A stretch of 64,000 nucleotides of DNA from positions 1 to 64,000 of the forward strand of contig JADGFD010000016.1 of NCBI GenBank assembly GCA_016744015.1. Direction: 5' to 3'. Below are positions 8,252 to 17,066 of this stretch, piece by piece. Origin of the DNA: Paracoccaceae bacterium (GTDB taxonomy: Bacteria > Pseudomonadota > Alphaproteobacteria > Rhodobacterales > Rhodobacteraceae). The translations under genes were made by a program, and so were the position numbers. Position 1 is the stretch's first letter; each line of letters opens with the position of its first letter. The notes under the pieces were generated by a model, which searched no databases, was not told the DNA's origin, and was given only the letters and a program-made list of their open reading frames with translations.

Positions 8252-9284
8252 CCGACTAAAACACGCGCCAAAAGACCACACGCCACAGCCCCGCGCCAAA
8301 GTGGGGGTGCTGATCGCCAATCTGGGCACGCCAGATGACACCAGCTATTGGTCTATGCGGCGCTACCTCAACCAGTTTTTGTCAGACAAGCGGGTGGTGG
8401 ACACGCCTAATTGGAAGTGGCAGCCAATTTTGCAGTTGATTATTCTATCAACACGGCCAAAGAGATCTGGCCGCGCTTATGATAGCATTTGGAATAAAGA
8501 GGCTGATGAAAGCCCGCTCCTGACCATCACCAAGGCGCAAACCGAAAAGTTGCGCGAGCTATTTGCTGAGCGTTATGGTGATGATGTCGTTGTCGATTTT
8601 TGCATGCGCTACGGCAACCCAAGCACCGAAAGCAAAATTTTGGCGCTAAAAGAACAGGGCTGTGAGAAGATCGTTTTTTTTCCGCTTTACCCGCAATATG
8701 CTGCGCCAACTACGGCCACTGCCAATGATGCCGCCTTTAGGGCATTGATGAAGATGAACTGGCAGCCGAGCATTCGCACCGTGCCCGCCTATTTCGAAAA
8801 CCCCGCCTATATCGAAGCACTGGCGACCTCGGTGCGCGAAGCTTATGCGGGCGATAACCCACCGCAAAAACTGGTGGTGTCTTACCACGGCGTGCCCGAG
8901 CGCTACCGCGACGAGGGCGACCCCTACTATTGCCAATGCCTCAAATCCACCCGCCTGTTGCGAGAGGCTTTGGGCTGGGAAGAGGGCTTGATTGATACCG
9001 CGTTCCAATCAAAGTTTGGCCCGGAAAAATGGGTTGGCACTGCCACGGTGGAGCATGTGGCCGAGCTGGCCAAGGTTGGCATTGATAATATTGCGGTCAT
9101 TGCGCCGGCCTTTGCGGCTGATTGCATTGAAACGTTGGAGGAAATTAACGAGGAAATTGGGGATGCGTTTAAGGGTGCGGGAGGGAAGGACTTTAGCTAT
9201 ATCCCTTGCTTGAATGACCGTGATGACCACATAAAAGCTCTGATGGACATAATTGAAAATGAAGCAAAAGGGTGGTTAGGCTAG
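8244..9284 (+). CDS. hemH: Ferrochelatase
   Basis: A 346-residue ferrochelatase, which inserts Fe2+ into protoporphyrin IX as the last step of haem synthesis. The iron/porphyrin His lies in LVVSYHGVPERY, and FQSKFGPEKWVGTATVEH with APAFAADCIETLEEI gives the second metal region. Length is normal. It overlaps the upstream methyltransferase gene and is followed 1 bp later by a small membrane protein, so the three form an operon. Confidence 0.96.
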   Translation: MTNRLKHAPKDHTPQPRAKVGVLIANLGTPDDTSYWSMRRYLNQFLSDKRVVDTPNWKWQPILQLIILSTRPKRSGRAYDSIWNKEADESPLLTITKAQTEKLRELFAERYGDDVVVDFCMRYGNPSTESKILALKEQGCEKIVFFPLYPQYAAPTTATANDAAFRALMKMNWQPSIRTVPAYFENPAYIEALATSVREAYAGDNPPQKLVVSYHGVPERYRDEGDPYYCQCLKSTRLLREALGWEEGLIDTAFQSKFGPEKWVGTATVEHVAELAKVGIDNIAVIAPAFAADCIETLEEINEEIGDAFKGAGGKDFSYIPCLNDRDDHIKALMDIIENEAKGWLG

Positions 9285-9285
9285 C

Positions 9286-9573
9286 ATGAAATATTTATTT
9301 GCACTGATCGTGTTTGTAGCGGGCGCATATTTCGCTCCCCAGATTTTGGAAAGCAAAGGCGGGCCGTGCCAAGCGTTTGAGGCCAAACTTTCCGCTGATA
9401 TCAGCGGGCAAAACGATAATGCGGGCATGCTGGCGGGGCTGGTCTCGGGCATTTATGATGGCGAGTTTGGCCGCCGTATTGCCACACAGGAATATGACAG
9501 CTTGCCCGCAGGGCTGGCCTGCGTGCGGGCTTATTATACCTTGAACACAGATGATATTCGCTTGCGGCTTTGA
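9286..9573 (+). CDS. Small secreted or membrane-anchored hypothetical protein
   Basis: A 95-residue protein with an N-terminal hydrophobic segment (about residues 3-20) ahead of a polar domain with two Cys (GGPCQAF and GLACVRAY) that could form a periplasmic disulfide. I do not recognise the family. It follows hemH after a single base and is probably co-transcribed; no link to haem synthesis can be read from it. Confidence 0.65.
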   Translation: MKYLFALIVFVAGAYFAPQILESKGGPCQAFEAKLSADISGQNDNAGMLAGLVSGIYDGEFGRRIATQEYDSLPAGLACVRAYYTLNTDDIRLRL

Positions 9574-9940
9574 GGATTTATTAAGCTTAACGCGTGTAAA
9601 CCAAGGCACGGTCATTGGTAAAACGTGGGGCAGCCCTATGGTGAAAAGAACTAGTGCTAGCTAGCCCTGCTCAGGGGGCGCAAATAGGCAAGATTGCAGA
9701 GAAATCGGATTATACCCCCTGAGTTTAGGACAATTTCAGCCGCTGGACGCCCAAAAAAAGGGGACAAAAGCGCTCGCCAAAGCCGGTTGTGCTCAATAAA
9801 AACAAGCCCTTTTCGATAGATGATCTGTTTATGACAAATAGCTGACAGCGCCTGTAAGGATTCTGCGTGTGGCGCTTGGGTAAAACCAAGCTACAGACGA
9901 GCAGCGATTCGCCGTTCGCAAGACCTAAAGGATATAAACC
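9574..9940. other. Intergenic region upstream of the kinase/SEPS cluster
   Basis: No convincing gene is seen in these 367 bp. There is a small hairpin (GCTTGG-N6-CCAAGC, 9874-9891) and an AAGGA ribosome site just before 9941. The size and position suggest the promoter of the following five-gene cluster, but I cannot point to a clear -35/-10 pair. Confidence 0.5.
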
Positions 9941-10270
9941 ATGACTGAATCGACCCCTCTTTCCCGCCGTAAGATGCTGGGCCGCATTGGCCTTTTGGCC
10001 GCCGCTGGCTACACGGTGCCGGCGCTCACCACGCTTTCAGTGGCGCAGGCCGCCAGCGCGGCAAGCAGTGCCAGCGCAAGTGCAAGTGCAAGTGCAAGTG
10101 AACCGAGCGCCGCCAGCGAGCCAAGTGATGCGAGCACGCCCAGCAGCAGTGGCCCCAGCGGCACCGGCACAGACACCCCCACCGACCCCGCGGTTGTTGA
10201 GGCTACTTGTGGCCCTGAAAACCTAAACGACCCAGCCTATTTGCAATGCGTGGTTGATAACGGCTTCTAA
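9941..10270 (+). CDS. Tat-signal Ser/Ala-rich SEPS-repeat small protein
   Basis: A 109-residue protein with a twin-arginine signal (LSRRKMLGRIG, Arg9-Arg10) and hydrophobic h-region ending near AQAASA. The mature part starts with alternating Ala-Ser dipeptides, then AASEPS-type repeats, then an acidic C-terminus with two Cys (ATCGPENL and YLQCVVDN). It is low complexity in the middle and not a known enzyme. The protein encoded at 11634 has the same design (Tat signal then SEPS repeats), and the two flank an HprK-like/PqqD kinase gene. That makes this a candidate substrate or peptide cargo of the kinase (inference). Confidence 0.75.
   Translation: MTESTPLSRRKMLGRIGLLAAAGYTVPALTTLSVAQAASAASSASASASASASEPSAASEPSDASTPSSSGPSGTGTDTPTDPAVVEATCGPENLNDPAYLQCVVDNGF
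10076..10099 (+). repeat. Hexanucleotide microsatellite in the Tat Ser-rich gene
   Basis: Four perfect GCAAGT units in tandem, flanked by near-matching units. Each unit encodes one Ala-Ser dipeptide, so slippage would change the length of the Ser-rich linker without breaking the frame. Confidence 0.85.
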
Positions 10271-10358
10271 ATCCGTTTCCGCAGGTTTTTGCGGGTAAAC
10301 TATGGTGCATTCCCCTTTCAAATATGATAGGGGAATGTGTGTAATTAGGGCGATTGAA

Positions 10359-11627
10359 ATGGATTTGAAGCAAGAATATCTGTTGTTGGAGGGCTTGGAA
10401 GCAGGCATAACCCTAAAGGTTAACGCGGCCTTTCATGAGGCACTTCCGCTCATTTTCAGCCATTGGCCCTATGAGATCGTGCGGGACTCAAGCCGTGAAA
10501 TGTTTGCCGCGATTGAGCTTAAAGCCAATGGGCGATTTGCATTCACTTCACCCTATATTGATAGTAATGACAGCTACCGAGACCCGCTAAACGCCATTTG
10601 CGCCCTTGTCGCCGAGCTGGCATGGCAACGCCTGCGGGAAGACCCTTCCTTGCTGTGCATCCACGGCGCGGCGGCCGAATTTGCCGGGCGTCTGGTGGTG
10701 TTCCCTGCTACGCGAAAGGCTGGCAAGAGCACGCTCAGCGTGGCGATGGCAGCCGCGGGCATTCGCATGTTTACCGATGATTTCCTGCCGGTTTCCGTGC
10801 AGGATGACGGCCTTATTCGCGGCATTTCAAGCGGTGTTTCCTCGCGCCTGCGCTTGCCGCTACCGGCGCAAATCGGGGAAGGGGCGCAGGCTTATATGGC
10901 GCGCCGCCAACTTTTGACCAACAAGCAATATACCTATGTTAAGCCGCTCAAAACTGAAAACGCCCAATTTGGCGAAGCTCTGCCGCTTGGCGGTTTTGTG
11001 TTTTTGGAGCGGGCAGATGGGGCTACCGCAGAAATTTCTGAAATCAGCACAGCCAAGGCGCTTAAAACGCTGATTTACCAAAATTTTTCCAGAGCTGGTC
11101 GGGCGAGTGACATTTTGGCAATGCTGGAATTTGCCGCGCTAAATCTCCCTTGCCATTTGCTAAAATATGATCAGGCGGAGCCGGCGATTGCGCTGCTCGA
11201 AGCGCATTTTGCGGGGTGGGAGGCTGATCTGCCGCGCTACACGCCGCGTGCCAAGCTGCAAAACGAGGCTCAAAACGGAGAAATTCCGTTTAGCCGCTAC
11301 ACTGATGTAGAAACCGGACAGTTTGAGCAAGCATCCGGCGTGAAGGTGGTTTCAACGGAAGGTCAGCGGTTTTTGACGGGGCGCAATGGGCAGAGCATCC
11401 ATTACCTTAATCAAGGCGCGGCGCTGATTTGGCAGATTTTATCTGAGCCGGCCTCAATGGAGGAAGCGGTTGAAATACTGTTGGCAGCCTTCCCTGAGCA
11501 GGCCCGTGCCGATGTGCAAAAAGACGTGCTGCGCTGCTTTAAGGATTTTGGTAAAAACGGGCTGTTACGCAAGCTTGAAGGCACTCCGGAGGCGGCATTG
11601 CATCCGGCCCAACAGCCTGTGCCATAG
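10359..11627 (+). CDS. HprK-like serine kinase fused to a PqqD (RRE-like) domain
   Basis: A 422-residue protein from the ATG at 10359, which has AGGG eight bases upstream; an in-frame ATG at 10302 would add 19 residues but has no ribosome site. The first two thirds resemble HPr kinase/phosphorylase-related proteins: a P-loop FPATRKAGKST followed by FTDDFLPV with the paired Asp. The C-terminal part (from about SGVKVVSTEGQRF to NGLLRKLEG) is a PqqD-type winged-helix domain (HYLNQGAALIWQIL, LLAAFPEQ), the fold used as leader-peptide recognition element in RiPP pathways. A kinase joined to a peptide-binding domain between two SEPS-repeat genes suggests it phosphorylates them; this is inference. 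Confidence 0.82.
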   Translation: MDLKQEYLLLEGLEAGITLKVNAAFHEALPLIFSHWPYEIVRDSSREMFAAIELKANGRFAFTSPYIDSNDSYRDPLNAICALVAELAWQRLREDPSLLCIHGAAAEFAGRLVVFPATRKAGKSTLSVAMAAAGIRMFTDDFLPVSVQDDGLIRGISSGVSSRLRLPLPAQIGEGAQAYMARRQLLTNKQYTYVKPLKTENAQFGEALPLGGFVFLERADGATAEISEISTAKALKTLIYQNFSRAGRASDILAMLEFAALNLPCHLLKYDQAEPAIALLEAHFAGWEADLPRYTPRAKLQNEAQNGEIPFSRYTDVETGQFEQASGVKVVSTEGQRFLTGRNGQSIHYLNQGAALIWQILSEPASMEEAVEILLAAFPEQARADVQKDVLRCFKDFGKNGLLRKLEGTPEAALHPAQQPVP

Positions 11628-11633
11628 GATGAG

Positions 11634-12167
11634 ATGATGGAACGGCGAAAAACTGATGAGCTAAAAAACCCCAGTCGCCGCGCGGCTTTGCGCCGCTTGG
11701 CAGGCGCGGCTGTGGCGGGTTATGTGGTGCCCGAAGTGCTGTTTTTGAGTGCCGCTCGCGCCGAAAGCTCTGCCGCCTCAGAGCCTTCGGCCCCGTCGGA
11801 GCCGTCCACAACTTCAAGCCCGTCAGCGTCTGCGCCCTCAGGCGCGGCCTCTAGCGCGAGCAGCGCTGAAGAAGGCGCGCGGGAAACCTGCACGGTCACC
11901 AACGCGCAAAATGCAAATTCCATAAGCATTTCAAGGCGCGATATGCAGCGCGCACAAGAGGCTGTTGAGGCCGGATATGCCAAGCCGCTAGACCAAATCT
12001 GGAGTGCGTTTACATCGGAGTATGATGGCAAAGTCATCGGGGTTGAGTTTTTGGACCGGCGGAGTAACCCGCGCTACCGCTTTCGAGCCATCTCTAAGTC
12101 TGGCCGCTTGGAAACGGTGACCATTTCAGCGCAAACCGGCAGTATTCAGCGGATTGTGGGCTGCTAA
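11634..12167 (+). CDS. Tat-signal SEPS-repeat protein with C-terminal PepSY-like domain
   Basis: A 177-residue exported protein. Arg15-Arg16 (NPSRRAALRRLAG) and a hydrophobic stretch form a Tat-like signal; residues about 43-80 are Ser/Pro/Ala rich with SSAASEPSAPSEPS; residues about 100-177 look like a PepSY domain (QIWSAFTSEYDGKVIGVEF ... TISAQTGSIQRI). PepSY proteins often sit next to two-component systems as periplasmic modulators. The Ser-rich linker matches that of the protein at 9941. It begins 6 bp after the kinase gene, and its stop overlaps the response regulator start (TAATG). Confidence 0.78.
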   Translation: MMERRKTDELKNPSRRAALRRLAGAAVAGYVVPEVLFLSAARAESSAASEPSAPSEPSTTSSPSASAPSGAASSASSAEEGARETCTVTNAQNANSISISRRDMQRAQEAVEAGYAKPLDQIWSAFTSEYDGKVIGVEFLDRRSNPRYRFRAISKSGRLETVTISAQTGSIQRIVGC

Positions 12168-12835
12168 TGCGCGTGTTGGTCGTGGAAGACGAAGCCTTGA
12201 TCGCGCAGTCAATCGAGGCCGCTTTGCAGGAGGCGGGCTTTGTGCCTGAAGTGGTGTCGGACGGCAACACCGCGTGGTTTCAAGGTGGCACCGAGGATTA
12301 TGCAGCGGCGGTGCTGGATATCGGCCTGCCACAACTCGACGGGCTGAGCGTGTTGCGCAACTGGCGGCAGGAAAAGGTGAATATGCCGGTGATTCTGCTC
12401 ACGGCCAAGGGCAGTTGGTCAGAACGGGTGGATGGCATTGACGCCGGCGCGGATGACTACCTTGTGAAGCCGTTTCATATGGAAGAGTTGATTGCGCGCC
12501 TGCGGGCGCTTGTGCGGCGCGCGGGGGCCGAGCGCACACCGCAAATGGCGGCCAAGGGCCTCATTCTGGACACGCGGAAAATGAGGGTGAGCGTGGATGG
12601 CGCGCAGGTTAAGGTTACCCCACTTGAGTTTCGGCTGCTGAATTACCTGTTGCACCATCGCGGGCGGGTGGTGTCGCAAGAGGAACTGGCCACCAGTATT
12701 TATTATCAGGACCAAGAGCCGGATAGCAACGCGATAGAGGTGCTGGTGGGCCGCTTGCGGCGCAAGCTCAAGGCCAAAATCATTGAAACCCGTCGCGGCT
12801 TTGGATACTTGATAGATGTGGACGACCCCGCATGA
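12167..12835 (+). CDS. OmpR/PhoP-type response regulator
   Basis: A 222-residue response regulator. The receiver has the acidic pocket VVEDEA, phospho-acceptor Asp51 (VLDIGLPQ), Thr in LLTAKG and Lys101 (YLVKPFHMEEL). The C-terminal winged helix (VTPLEFRLLNYLLHHRGRVVS ... IEVLVGRLRRKL) is of OmpR/PhoB type. It is translationally coupled to both the PepSY-like gene upstream (1-bp overlap) and the histidine kinase downstream (4-bp ATGA overlap). Its likely targets include its own cluster, but no site was identified. Confidence 0.93.
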   Translation: MRVLVVEDEALIAQSIEAALQEAGFVPEVVSDGNTAWFQGGTEDYAAAVLDIGLPQLDGLSVLRNWRQEKVNMPVILLTAKGSWSERVDGIDAGADDYLVKPFHMEELIARLRALVRRAGAERTPQMAAKGLILDTRKMRVSVDGAQVKVTPLEFRLLNYLLHHRGRVVSQEELATSIYYQDQEPDSNAIEVLVGRLRRKLKAKIIETRRGFGYLIDVDDPA

Positions 12836-14178
12836 GGCTGCGCTCACTCGCCGCGCGACTGGTTTTGCTGGCTTGCCTTTCATTTGCTGTGGCGTTGGGC
12901 ACAATCAGCTTTGTGCTTTCTGGCCAGTTTAGCCACTATTTTGAAGATAGGGTTTACGCCGAACTTGGTGCGCATCTGGACCAGCTTACCGCCAATCTGT
13001 CTTTTGATGAGGCTGGAGACCTCATTGTTTCGCCGCTGCTGGACCCACGTTTTGAAGCCCCGTTTAGCGGGCTTTATTGGCAGGCGCGCCGGGCAGAGCA
13101 CCCGCAGGTGGTTTCGAGGTCGTTATGGACGGGCTCCATGGAGGTGCCTGAGGCGGGTGCGGCAGGCTTATTGGAGCGTCGCGCGCTTGAATCTTCAATT
13201 GGGGAGCCTTTGCTGGTGCTGAGCCGCGCTGTGCGCGTGGGCAGTGAGGCCATGCCGAGCCTTGTGCAGCTAACGGTGGCGATAAACCAAGTTGAAGTGC
13301 AGCGGGCCGCAGAAGGTTTTCAGGCCACAATGCTGCGCTGGATGGCGATTATTTTTGTGGGGCTGATACTGGCGGCATGGGTGCAAGTGAAGCTCGGGCT
13401 GGCCCCGCTTGAAACCTTGCGGCGCAAAGTGGAGCATGTGCGCAGCGGGCGGGATAAGCGGTTGGAAGGCCGCTTTCCTGCAGAGGTGATGCCCTTGGCT
13501 GAGGAGGTGAACGAGCTGCTGGGCTTGCATGAAGTTACAGTAGCTCAAGCACGCGAGCGCGCCAGCAATTTGGCACATGGGCTTAAAACCCCGCTGACGA
13601 TTATGAACACCATTGCGCGCGATTTACGCGTTGAGGGGCAAGGCAAGGCTGCTGAGGAGATTGACGCGCAAACGGCCAGCATGTCTCACTTTATTGAGCG
13701 AGAACTGGCGCGGGTGCGGGTGCGCGTAGCGGGGGAGGCCGTGGTGCCTGCCCTTCCGGTTGCCCAAAAAATGCTAGCCGCCATCAAGCAGTTTCCGCGC
13801 GAGGCCCCCCTTGAATGGCAACTGGAAATGGCGGAAGATTTTACCACGCCGTTTGATGCGCATGATCTTTCAGAACTGCTGGGCAACCAGCTTGATAACG
13901 CGCGCAAATGGGCGAATAGCGTGGCTCGGCTTAGTGGGGAAGTGCGGCCTGATGGCACGCATGTGCTCTTGGTTGAGGATGATGGCGAAGGCGTAGAAGC
14001 AAGGCAGCGCGCCACGTTGGGGCAGCGAGGCCAGCGGCTGGACCCTTCGGCCCAAGGCAGCGGGCTGGGCTTGGCTATTTGTGCTGATCTGGCCGCGCAC
14101 TACGGGGCTTCGTTTGAAATTGGGCGCTCGGCGTTAGGTGGGCTGAAGATAAGCACAAGTTGGCGGCTGAAAGGATAA
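12832..14178 (+). CDS. Sensor histidine kinase, PhoQ/QseC-like
   Basis: A 448-residue membrane sensor kinase: TM1 at about 8-30, a periplasmic domain of roughly 135 residues, TM2 at about 168-186, a HAMP-like linker, phospho-acceptor His249 (NLAHGLKTPL), N-box (LLGNQLDNARKWA) and G-boxes (VEDDGEGV, GSGLGLAICADL). The AHGLKTPL form of the H-box is that of the PhoQ group. The periplasmic domain could read the PepSY-domain protein encoded two genes upstream. The signal is unknown. Confidence 0.92.
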   Translation: MRLRSLAARLVLLACLSFAVALGTISFVLSGQFSHYFEDRVYAELGAHLDQLTANLSFDEAGDLIVSPLLDPRFEAPFSGLYWQARRAEHPQVVSRSLWTGSMEVPEAGAAGLLERRALESSIGEPLLVLSRAVRVGSEAMPSLVQLTVAINQVEVQRAAEGFQATMLRWMAIIFVGLILAAWVQVKLGLAPLETLRRKVEHVRSGRDKRLEGRFPAEVMPLAEEVNELLGLHEVTVAQARERASNLAHGLKTPLTIMNTIARDLRVEGQGKAAEEIDAQTASMSHFIERELARVRVRVAGEAVVPALPVAQKMLAAIKQFPREAPLEWQLEMAEDFTTPFDAHDLSELLGNQLDNARKWANSVARLSGEVRPDGTHVLLVEDDGEGVEARQRATLGQRGQRLDPSAQGSGLGLAICADLAAHYGASFEIGRSALGGLKISTSWRLKG

Positions 14179-14274
14179 AGCGTTCGCATATGGCTTGCCT
14201 TTACGCGCGCTAAACCTCTTGCTCGCGGGCGCAATCAGCGCTATCCCCAATATAGGTATGCATGGGAGCCGAAA

Positions 14275-15126
14275 ATGGATGAATCGCAACTTCTTGTCTC
14301 AACCGCGTGGCTGGAAAAACACCTGAACGCGCCGGATGTGCGCATAATGGATGCCAGCCTTGTGTTGCCCGGAGACCCGCGCAATTGCGAAGAAGAATAC
14401 GAGAAATGCCACATTCCCGGCGCGCGCTTTTTTGATATTAATGATATCGCCGATAGTCGCTCTGAGCTGCCCCATATGGTACCACCAGTGGAGAAATTCA
14501 TCTCTAAAATGCGCGCAATGGGCATTGGTGATGGTCACCGCATTATCATTTATGACACAAACGACGCGCTGTTTAGCGCCGCGCGGGCCTGGTGGATGTT
14601 TAAGCTTTTTGGCAAAAATGACGTGGCGATTCTGGATGGCGGCTTGCCGAAATGGATCAAGGAGGGCCGCCCGGTAGAGGATATGCCCCCCATGATGCGC
14701 GACCGCCATTTTACAGCCCGCCGCAATGCAGCCCTTATTCGCGACGTTACCCAAGTGGCAGCTGCGCATAAGCTTGGCGATGCCCAAATCGTAGATGCCC
14801 GCTCGCCGGTGCGCTTTGCGGGGCAAGAGCAGGAGGCCCGCGAGGGGGTGCGCAATGGCCGGATTCCGGGCAGCAAAAACGTTTATTATAAAGACCTGAC
14901 TGGGCCAAAGGGTACTATGCTACCGCTGGACGAAATTCGAGAGATTTTTGACGATGAGGAGATTGACCTCGAGAAGCCGATCATCCTGACCTGCGGCTCG
15001 GGCGTTACCGCTTGCGTTTTGGCACTGGCTTTGGAAATGCTGGGGCATCGGCAATGGTCGGTTTATGATGGCTCGTGGTCTGAATGGGGCGCCTACCCGG
15101 AGTTGGCGATGGACACCGGATGGTAG
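14275..15126 (+). CDS. sseA: 3-mercaptopyruvate sulfurtransferase (tandem rhodanese)
   Basis: A 283-residue protein with two rhodanese domains. The C-terminal active site reads LTCGSGVTACVLALA; a CG(S/T)GVT loop is typical of mercaptopyruvate rather than thiosulfate sulfurtransferases. It moves sulfur from 3-mercaptopyruvate to thiols or cyanide. The gene ends inside the start of a GNAT gene (7-bp overlap), so the pair is co-translated. Confidence 0.9.
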   Translation: MDESQLLVSTAWLEKHLNAPDVRIMDASLVLPGDPRNCEEEYEKCHIPGARFFDINDIADSRSELPHMVPPVEKFISKMRAMGIGDGHRIIIYDTNDALFSAARAWWMFKLFGKNDVAILDGGLPKWIKEGRPVEDMPPMMRDRHFTARRNAALIRDVTQVAAAHKLGDAQIVDARSPVRFAGQEQEAREGVRNGRIPGSKNVYYKDLTGPKGTMLPLDEIREIFDDEEIDLEKPIILTCGSGVTACVLALALEMLGHRQWSVYDGSWSEWGAYPELAMDTGW

Positions 15127-15626
15127 ACGTCACCGTCACCTATCTGGAGATGGACGCGCGGCCAAGCTATGCCCGCCCGCACCAGCCCATTGGCCATGCG
15201 GCAGCGCTTTTGCACGCCGAAAAGCCGCCTGTTTGGTATTTCCTTGATCTATATCGCGCAGTGGGCGCGCAGTATCAGTGGACGGACAGGTTTGAAGACG
15301 ACCCGGCGGACCTTCGCGCCTTTGTGCAGCACCCCGAAGTGGCGCTTTATACGCTCATCCGCCAAGGCTGGCCTGCTGGGTTTTTTATGCTGGACCACCG
15401 CAAAAAAGGTGTTTGTGATCTGGCCTATCTCGGGCTGGTGCCTGAAATGGTCGGCCAAGGCTACGGCAAGTTTTTGCTGCAAGAGGCGGTGCATACCGGC
15501 TGGGATGGCGAGGGTGTGGAAAAAATGACGGTGAACACCTGCACGCGCGACCATCCCCGCGCACTTGCCCTATATCAAAGCGCGGGCTTTGCCCCTGTGC
15601 GACAAGTACACGAAATACGCGACTAG
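15120..15626 (+). CDS. GNAT family N-acetyltransferase
   Basis: A 168-residue GNAT protein. The acetyl-CoA binding loop is LGLVPEMVGQGYGKFLLQ and the C-terminal NTCTRDHPRALALYQSAGF matches motif B. The ATG at 15120 overlaps the sseA stop; an earlier in-frame ATG would extend needlessly into sseA. The substrate is unknown. Confidence 0.88.
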   Translation: MVDVTVTYLEMDARPSYARPHQPIGHAAALLHAEKPPVWYFLDLYRAVGAQYQWTDRFEDDPADLRAFVQHPEVALYTLIRQGWPAGFFMLDHRKKGVCDLAYLGLVPEMVGQGYGKFLLQEAVHTGWDGEGVEKMTVNTCTRDHPRALALYQSAGFAPVRQVHEIRD

Positions 15627-15641
15627 AAAAGGACCGCGCCC

Positions 15642-16823
15642 ATGCTGGAAAACCTGAAAGAGCAAGCCCCTGACAAAATCATTGAGTTGATCGGGCTTTA
15701 TGCCGCTGATACGCGAACCAATAAGCTCGATCTTGGCGTTGGCGTCTATAAAGATGCCGCAGGTAACACCCCCGTAATGCGGGCCGTAAAGGCCGCCGAG
15801 GCTCAGCTTTTGGCCGCGCAAGACACCAAGAAATACGTCGGCCTGTTGGGGGACCTTAGCTATGTGGACGCGATTCGCAACTTGGTACTGGGCGATAGCG
15901 TGGCCGCTGGCCGTGTTTGTGGTGCGCAAGAGCCGGGCGGAACAGGGGCCATTCGGCAGTTGTTTGAGCTAATTAAGGCGGCTGATGCGGGCGCAACGGT
16001 GTGGATCTCTGATCCAAGCTGGCCCAATCATGAGGCCATCCTGAACTATCTGGGCATGAATGTCGGCAAGTATCGCTACTTTGATGAAGCCACCTGCGGG
16101 GTGGATTTTGCCGGTATGAAGGCCGACCTCAAGGGTGCTGCCGAGGGTGATGTGCTGTTGCTGCACGGTTGCTGCCATAACCCGACGGGTGCAAATATTA
16201 CGGCCGCCGAGTGGGCTGAAGTCACCGAGCTTGCGCTGGCAAAAAGGCTAATGCCGATGATTGACATTGCCTATCAAGGCTTTGGTGACGGGCTGGAAGA
16301 TGACGCCGCAGGCGTGCGCATTATGGCGGCCAAAGTGCCAGAAATGCTGGTGGCGGCAAGCTGCTCCAAGAATTTTGGCCTGTATCGTGACCGGGTAGGC
16401 GCGGCCCTGATTATCTCGAAAGACGAAGCAGGGACCGCCCTGAGCAAAGCCAATATTGCAGGTCTGAACCGGTTGAATTTTTCCTTCCCGCCAGACCATG
16501 GTGCCAAGGTTGTGTCGATCATTATGAATGATGAGGCTCTGCGGGCTGATTGGGCGGCTGAACTGGAAGATATGCGCCTGAGCATGCTTGATCTGCGCCA
16601 AGGGCTGGCCGATGCACTGCGCCGTGAAACCAATTCCGACCGGTTTGACTTTATCGCTGAGCATCGCGGTATGTTTTCCCGCCTTGGGCTAAGCTCCGAG
16701 CAAGTGATGCAACTGCGCACTGATCATGCGATCTATATGGTGGGCGATAGCCGGATAAATATCGCAGGGCTGCCAAAGGCTGGGCTGGATAACCTGGCAA
16801 AGGCTATTGCGTCGGTGATTTAG
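15642..16823 (+). CDS. Aromatic/aspartate aminotransferase, class I
   Basis: A 393-residue fold-type I PLP aminotransferase of the AspC/TyrB group. Recognised features: HGCCHNPTG (PLP phosphate region), DIAYQGFGDGLEDDA, the Schiff-base Lys in AASCSKNFGLYRDRVGA and a C-terminal substrate Arg region (DSRINIAGL). It transfers amino groups between aspartate or aromatic amino acids and 2-oxoglutarate. AAAAGGA precedes the ATG. It is followed by a repeat-rich gap rather than a clean terminator. Confidence 0.93.
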   Translation: MLENLKEQAPDKIIELIGLYAADTRTNKLDLGVGVYKDAAGNTPVMRAVKAAEAQLLAAQDTKKYVGLLGDLSYVDAIRNLVLGDSVAAGRVCGAQEPGGTGAIRQLFELIKAADAGATVWISDPSWPNHEAILNYLGMNVGKYRYFDEATCGVDFAGMKADLKGAAEGDVLLLHGCCHNPTGANITAAEWAEVTELALAKRLMPMIDIAYQGFGDGLEDDAAGVRIMAAKVPEMLVAASCSKNFGLYRDRVGAALIISKDEAGTALSKANIAGLNRLNFSFPPDHGAKVVSIIMNDEALRADWAAELEDMRLSMLDLRQGLADALRRETNSDRFDFIAEHRGMFSRLGLSSEQVMQLRTDHAIYMVGDSRINIAGLPKAGLDNLAKAIASVI

Positions 16824-16845
16824 CGTTTAGCGCCGCCGAGCGTAG

Positions 16846-16960
16846 CGAGGCCACGGCCAGCGGCAGGCATTTTCAGCTTGTCTGAAAATGTGCTTTGGCA
16901 GAGGGGGGCTTTAGCTCCCCGAAGTCAAAGCAAGCCCGGAGCTGGCGGTCAGCTCCGGCG
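16846..16960. repeat. Dispersed intergenic repeat, hairpin array (module A)
   Basis: A run of hairpins: CATTTTCAG-N5-CTGAAAATG (16868-16890), a GGGG...CCCC element (about 16902-16920) and CCGGAGCTG-N5-CAGCTCCGG (16937-16959). The first 23 bases, from CGAGGCCACGG, recur identically in reverse orientation near 37400, with the same Gln-type TTTCAGC/GCTGAAA hairpin following. It looks like a REP-like or mobile intergenic element. Confidence 0.75.
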
Positions 16961-16963
16961 TCG

Positions 16964-17036
16964 CGCCTCCGCGGCGACCCTCAATCAGCAATTTGAATGC
17001 AAAATTACGCATTAAAGTCGGGCCACCTTGTCGGCG
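16964..17036 (+). repeat. Dispersed intergenic repeat (module B)
   Basis: A stretch of about 73 bp that matches the reverse complement of 31752-31825 at roughly four bases in five. Shared blocks include CGGCGACCCT, CAGCAATTTG, ATGCAAAATT and TCGGGCCACCT. It fills the rest of the gap up to the dac gene. Confidence 0.75.
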
Positions 17037-17066
17037 CGTGCGGCGCCTTCGGCTTGCAAAGGGTGC

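Noticed and set aside
16824-17066. CRISPR-like array
   Set aside because: The repeats are unequal inverted hairpins, not evenly spaced direct repeats, and no cas gene is present.
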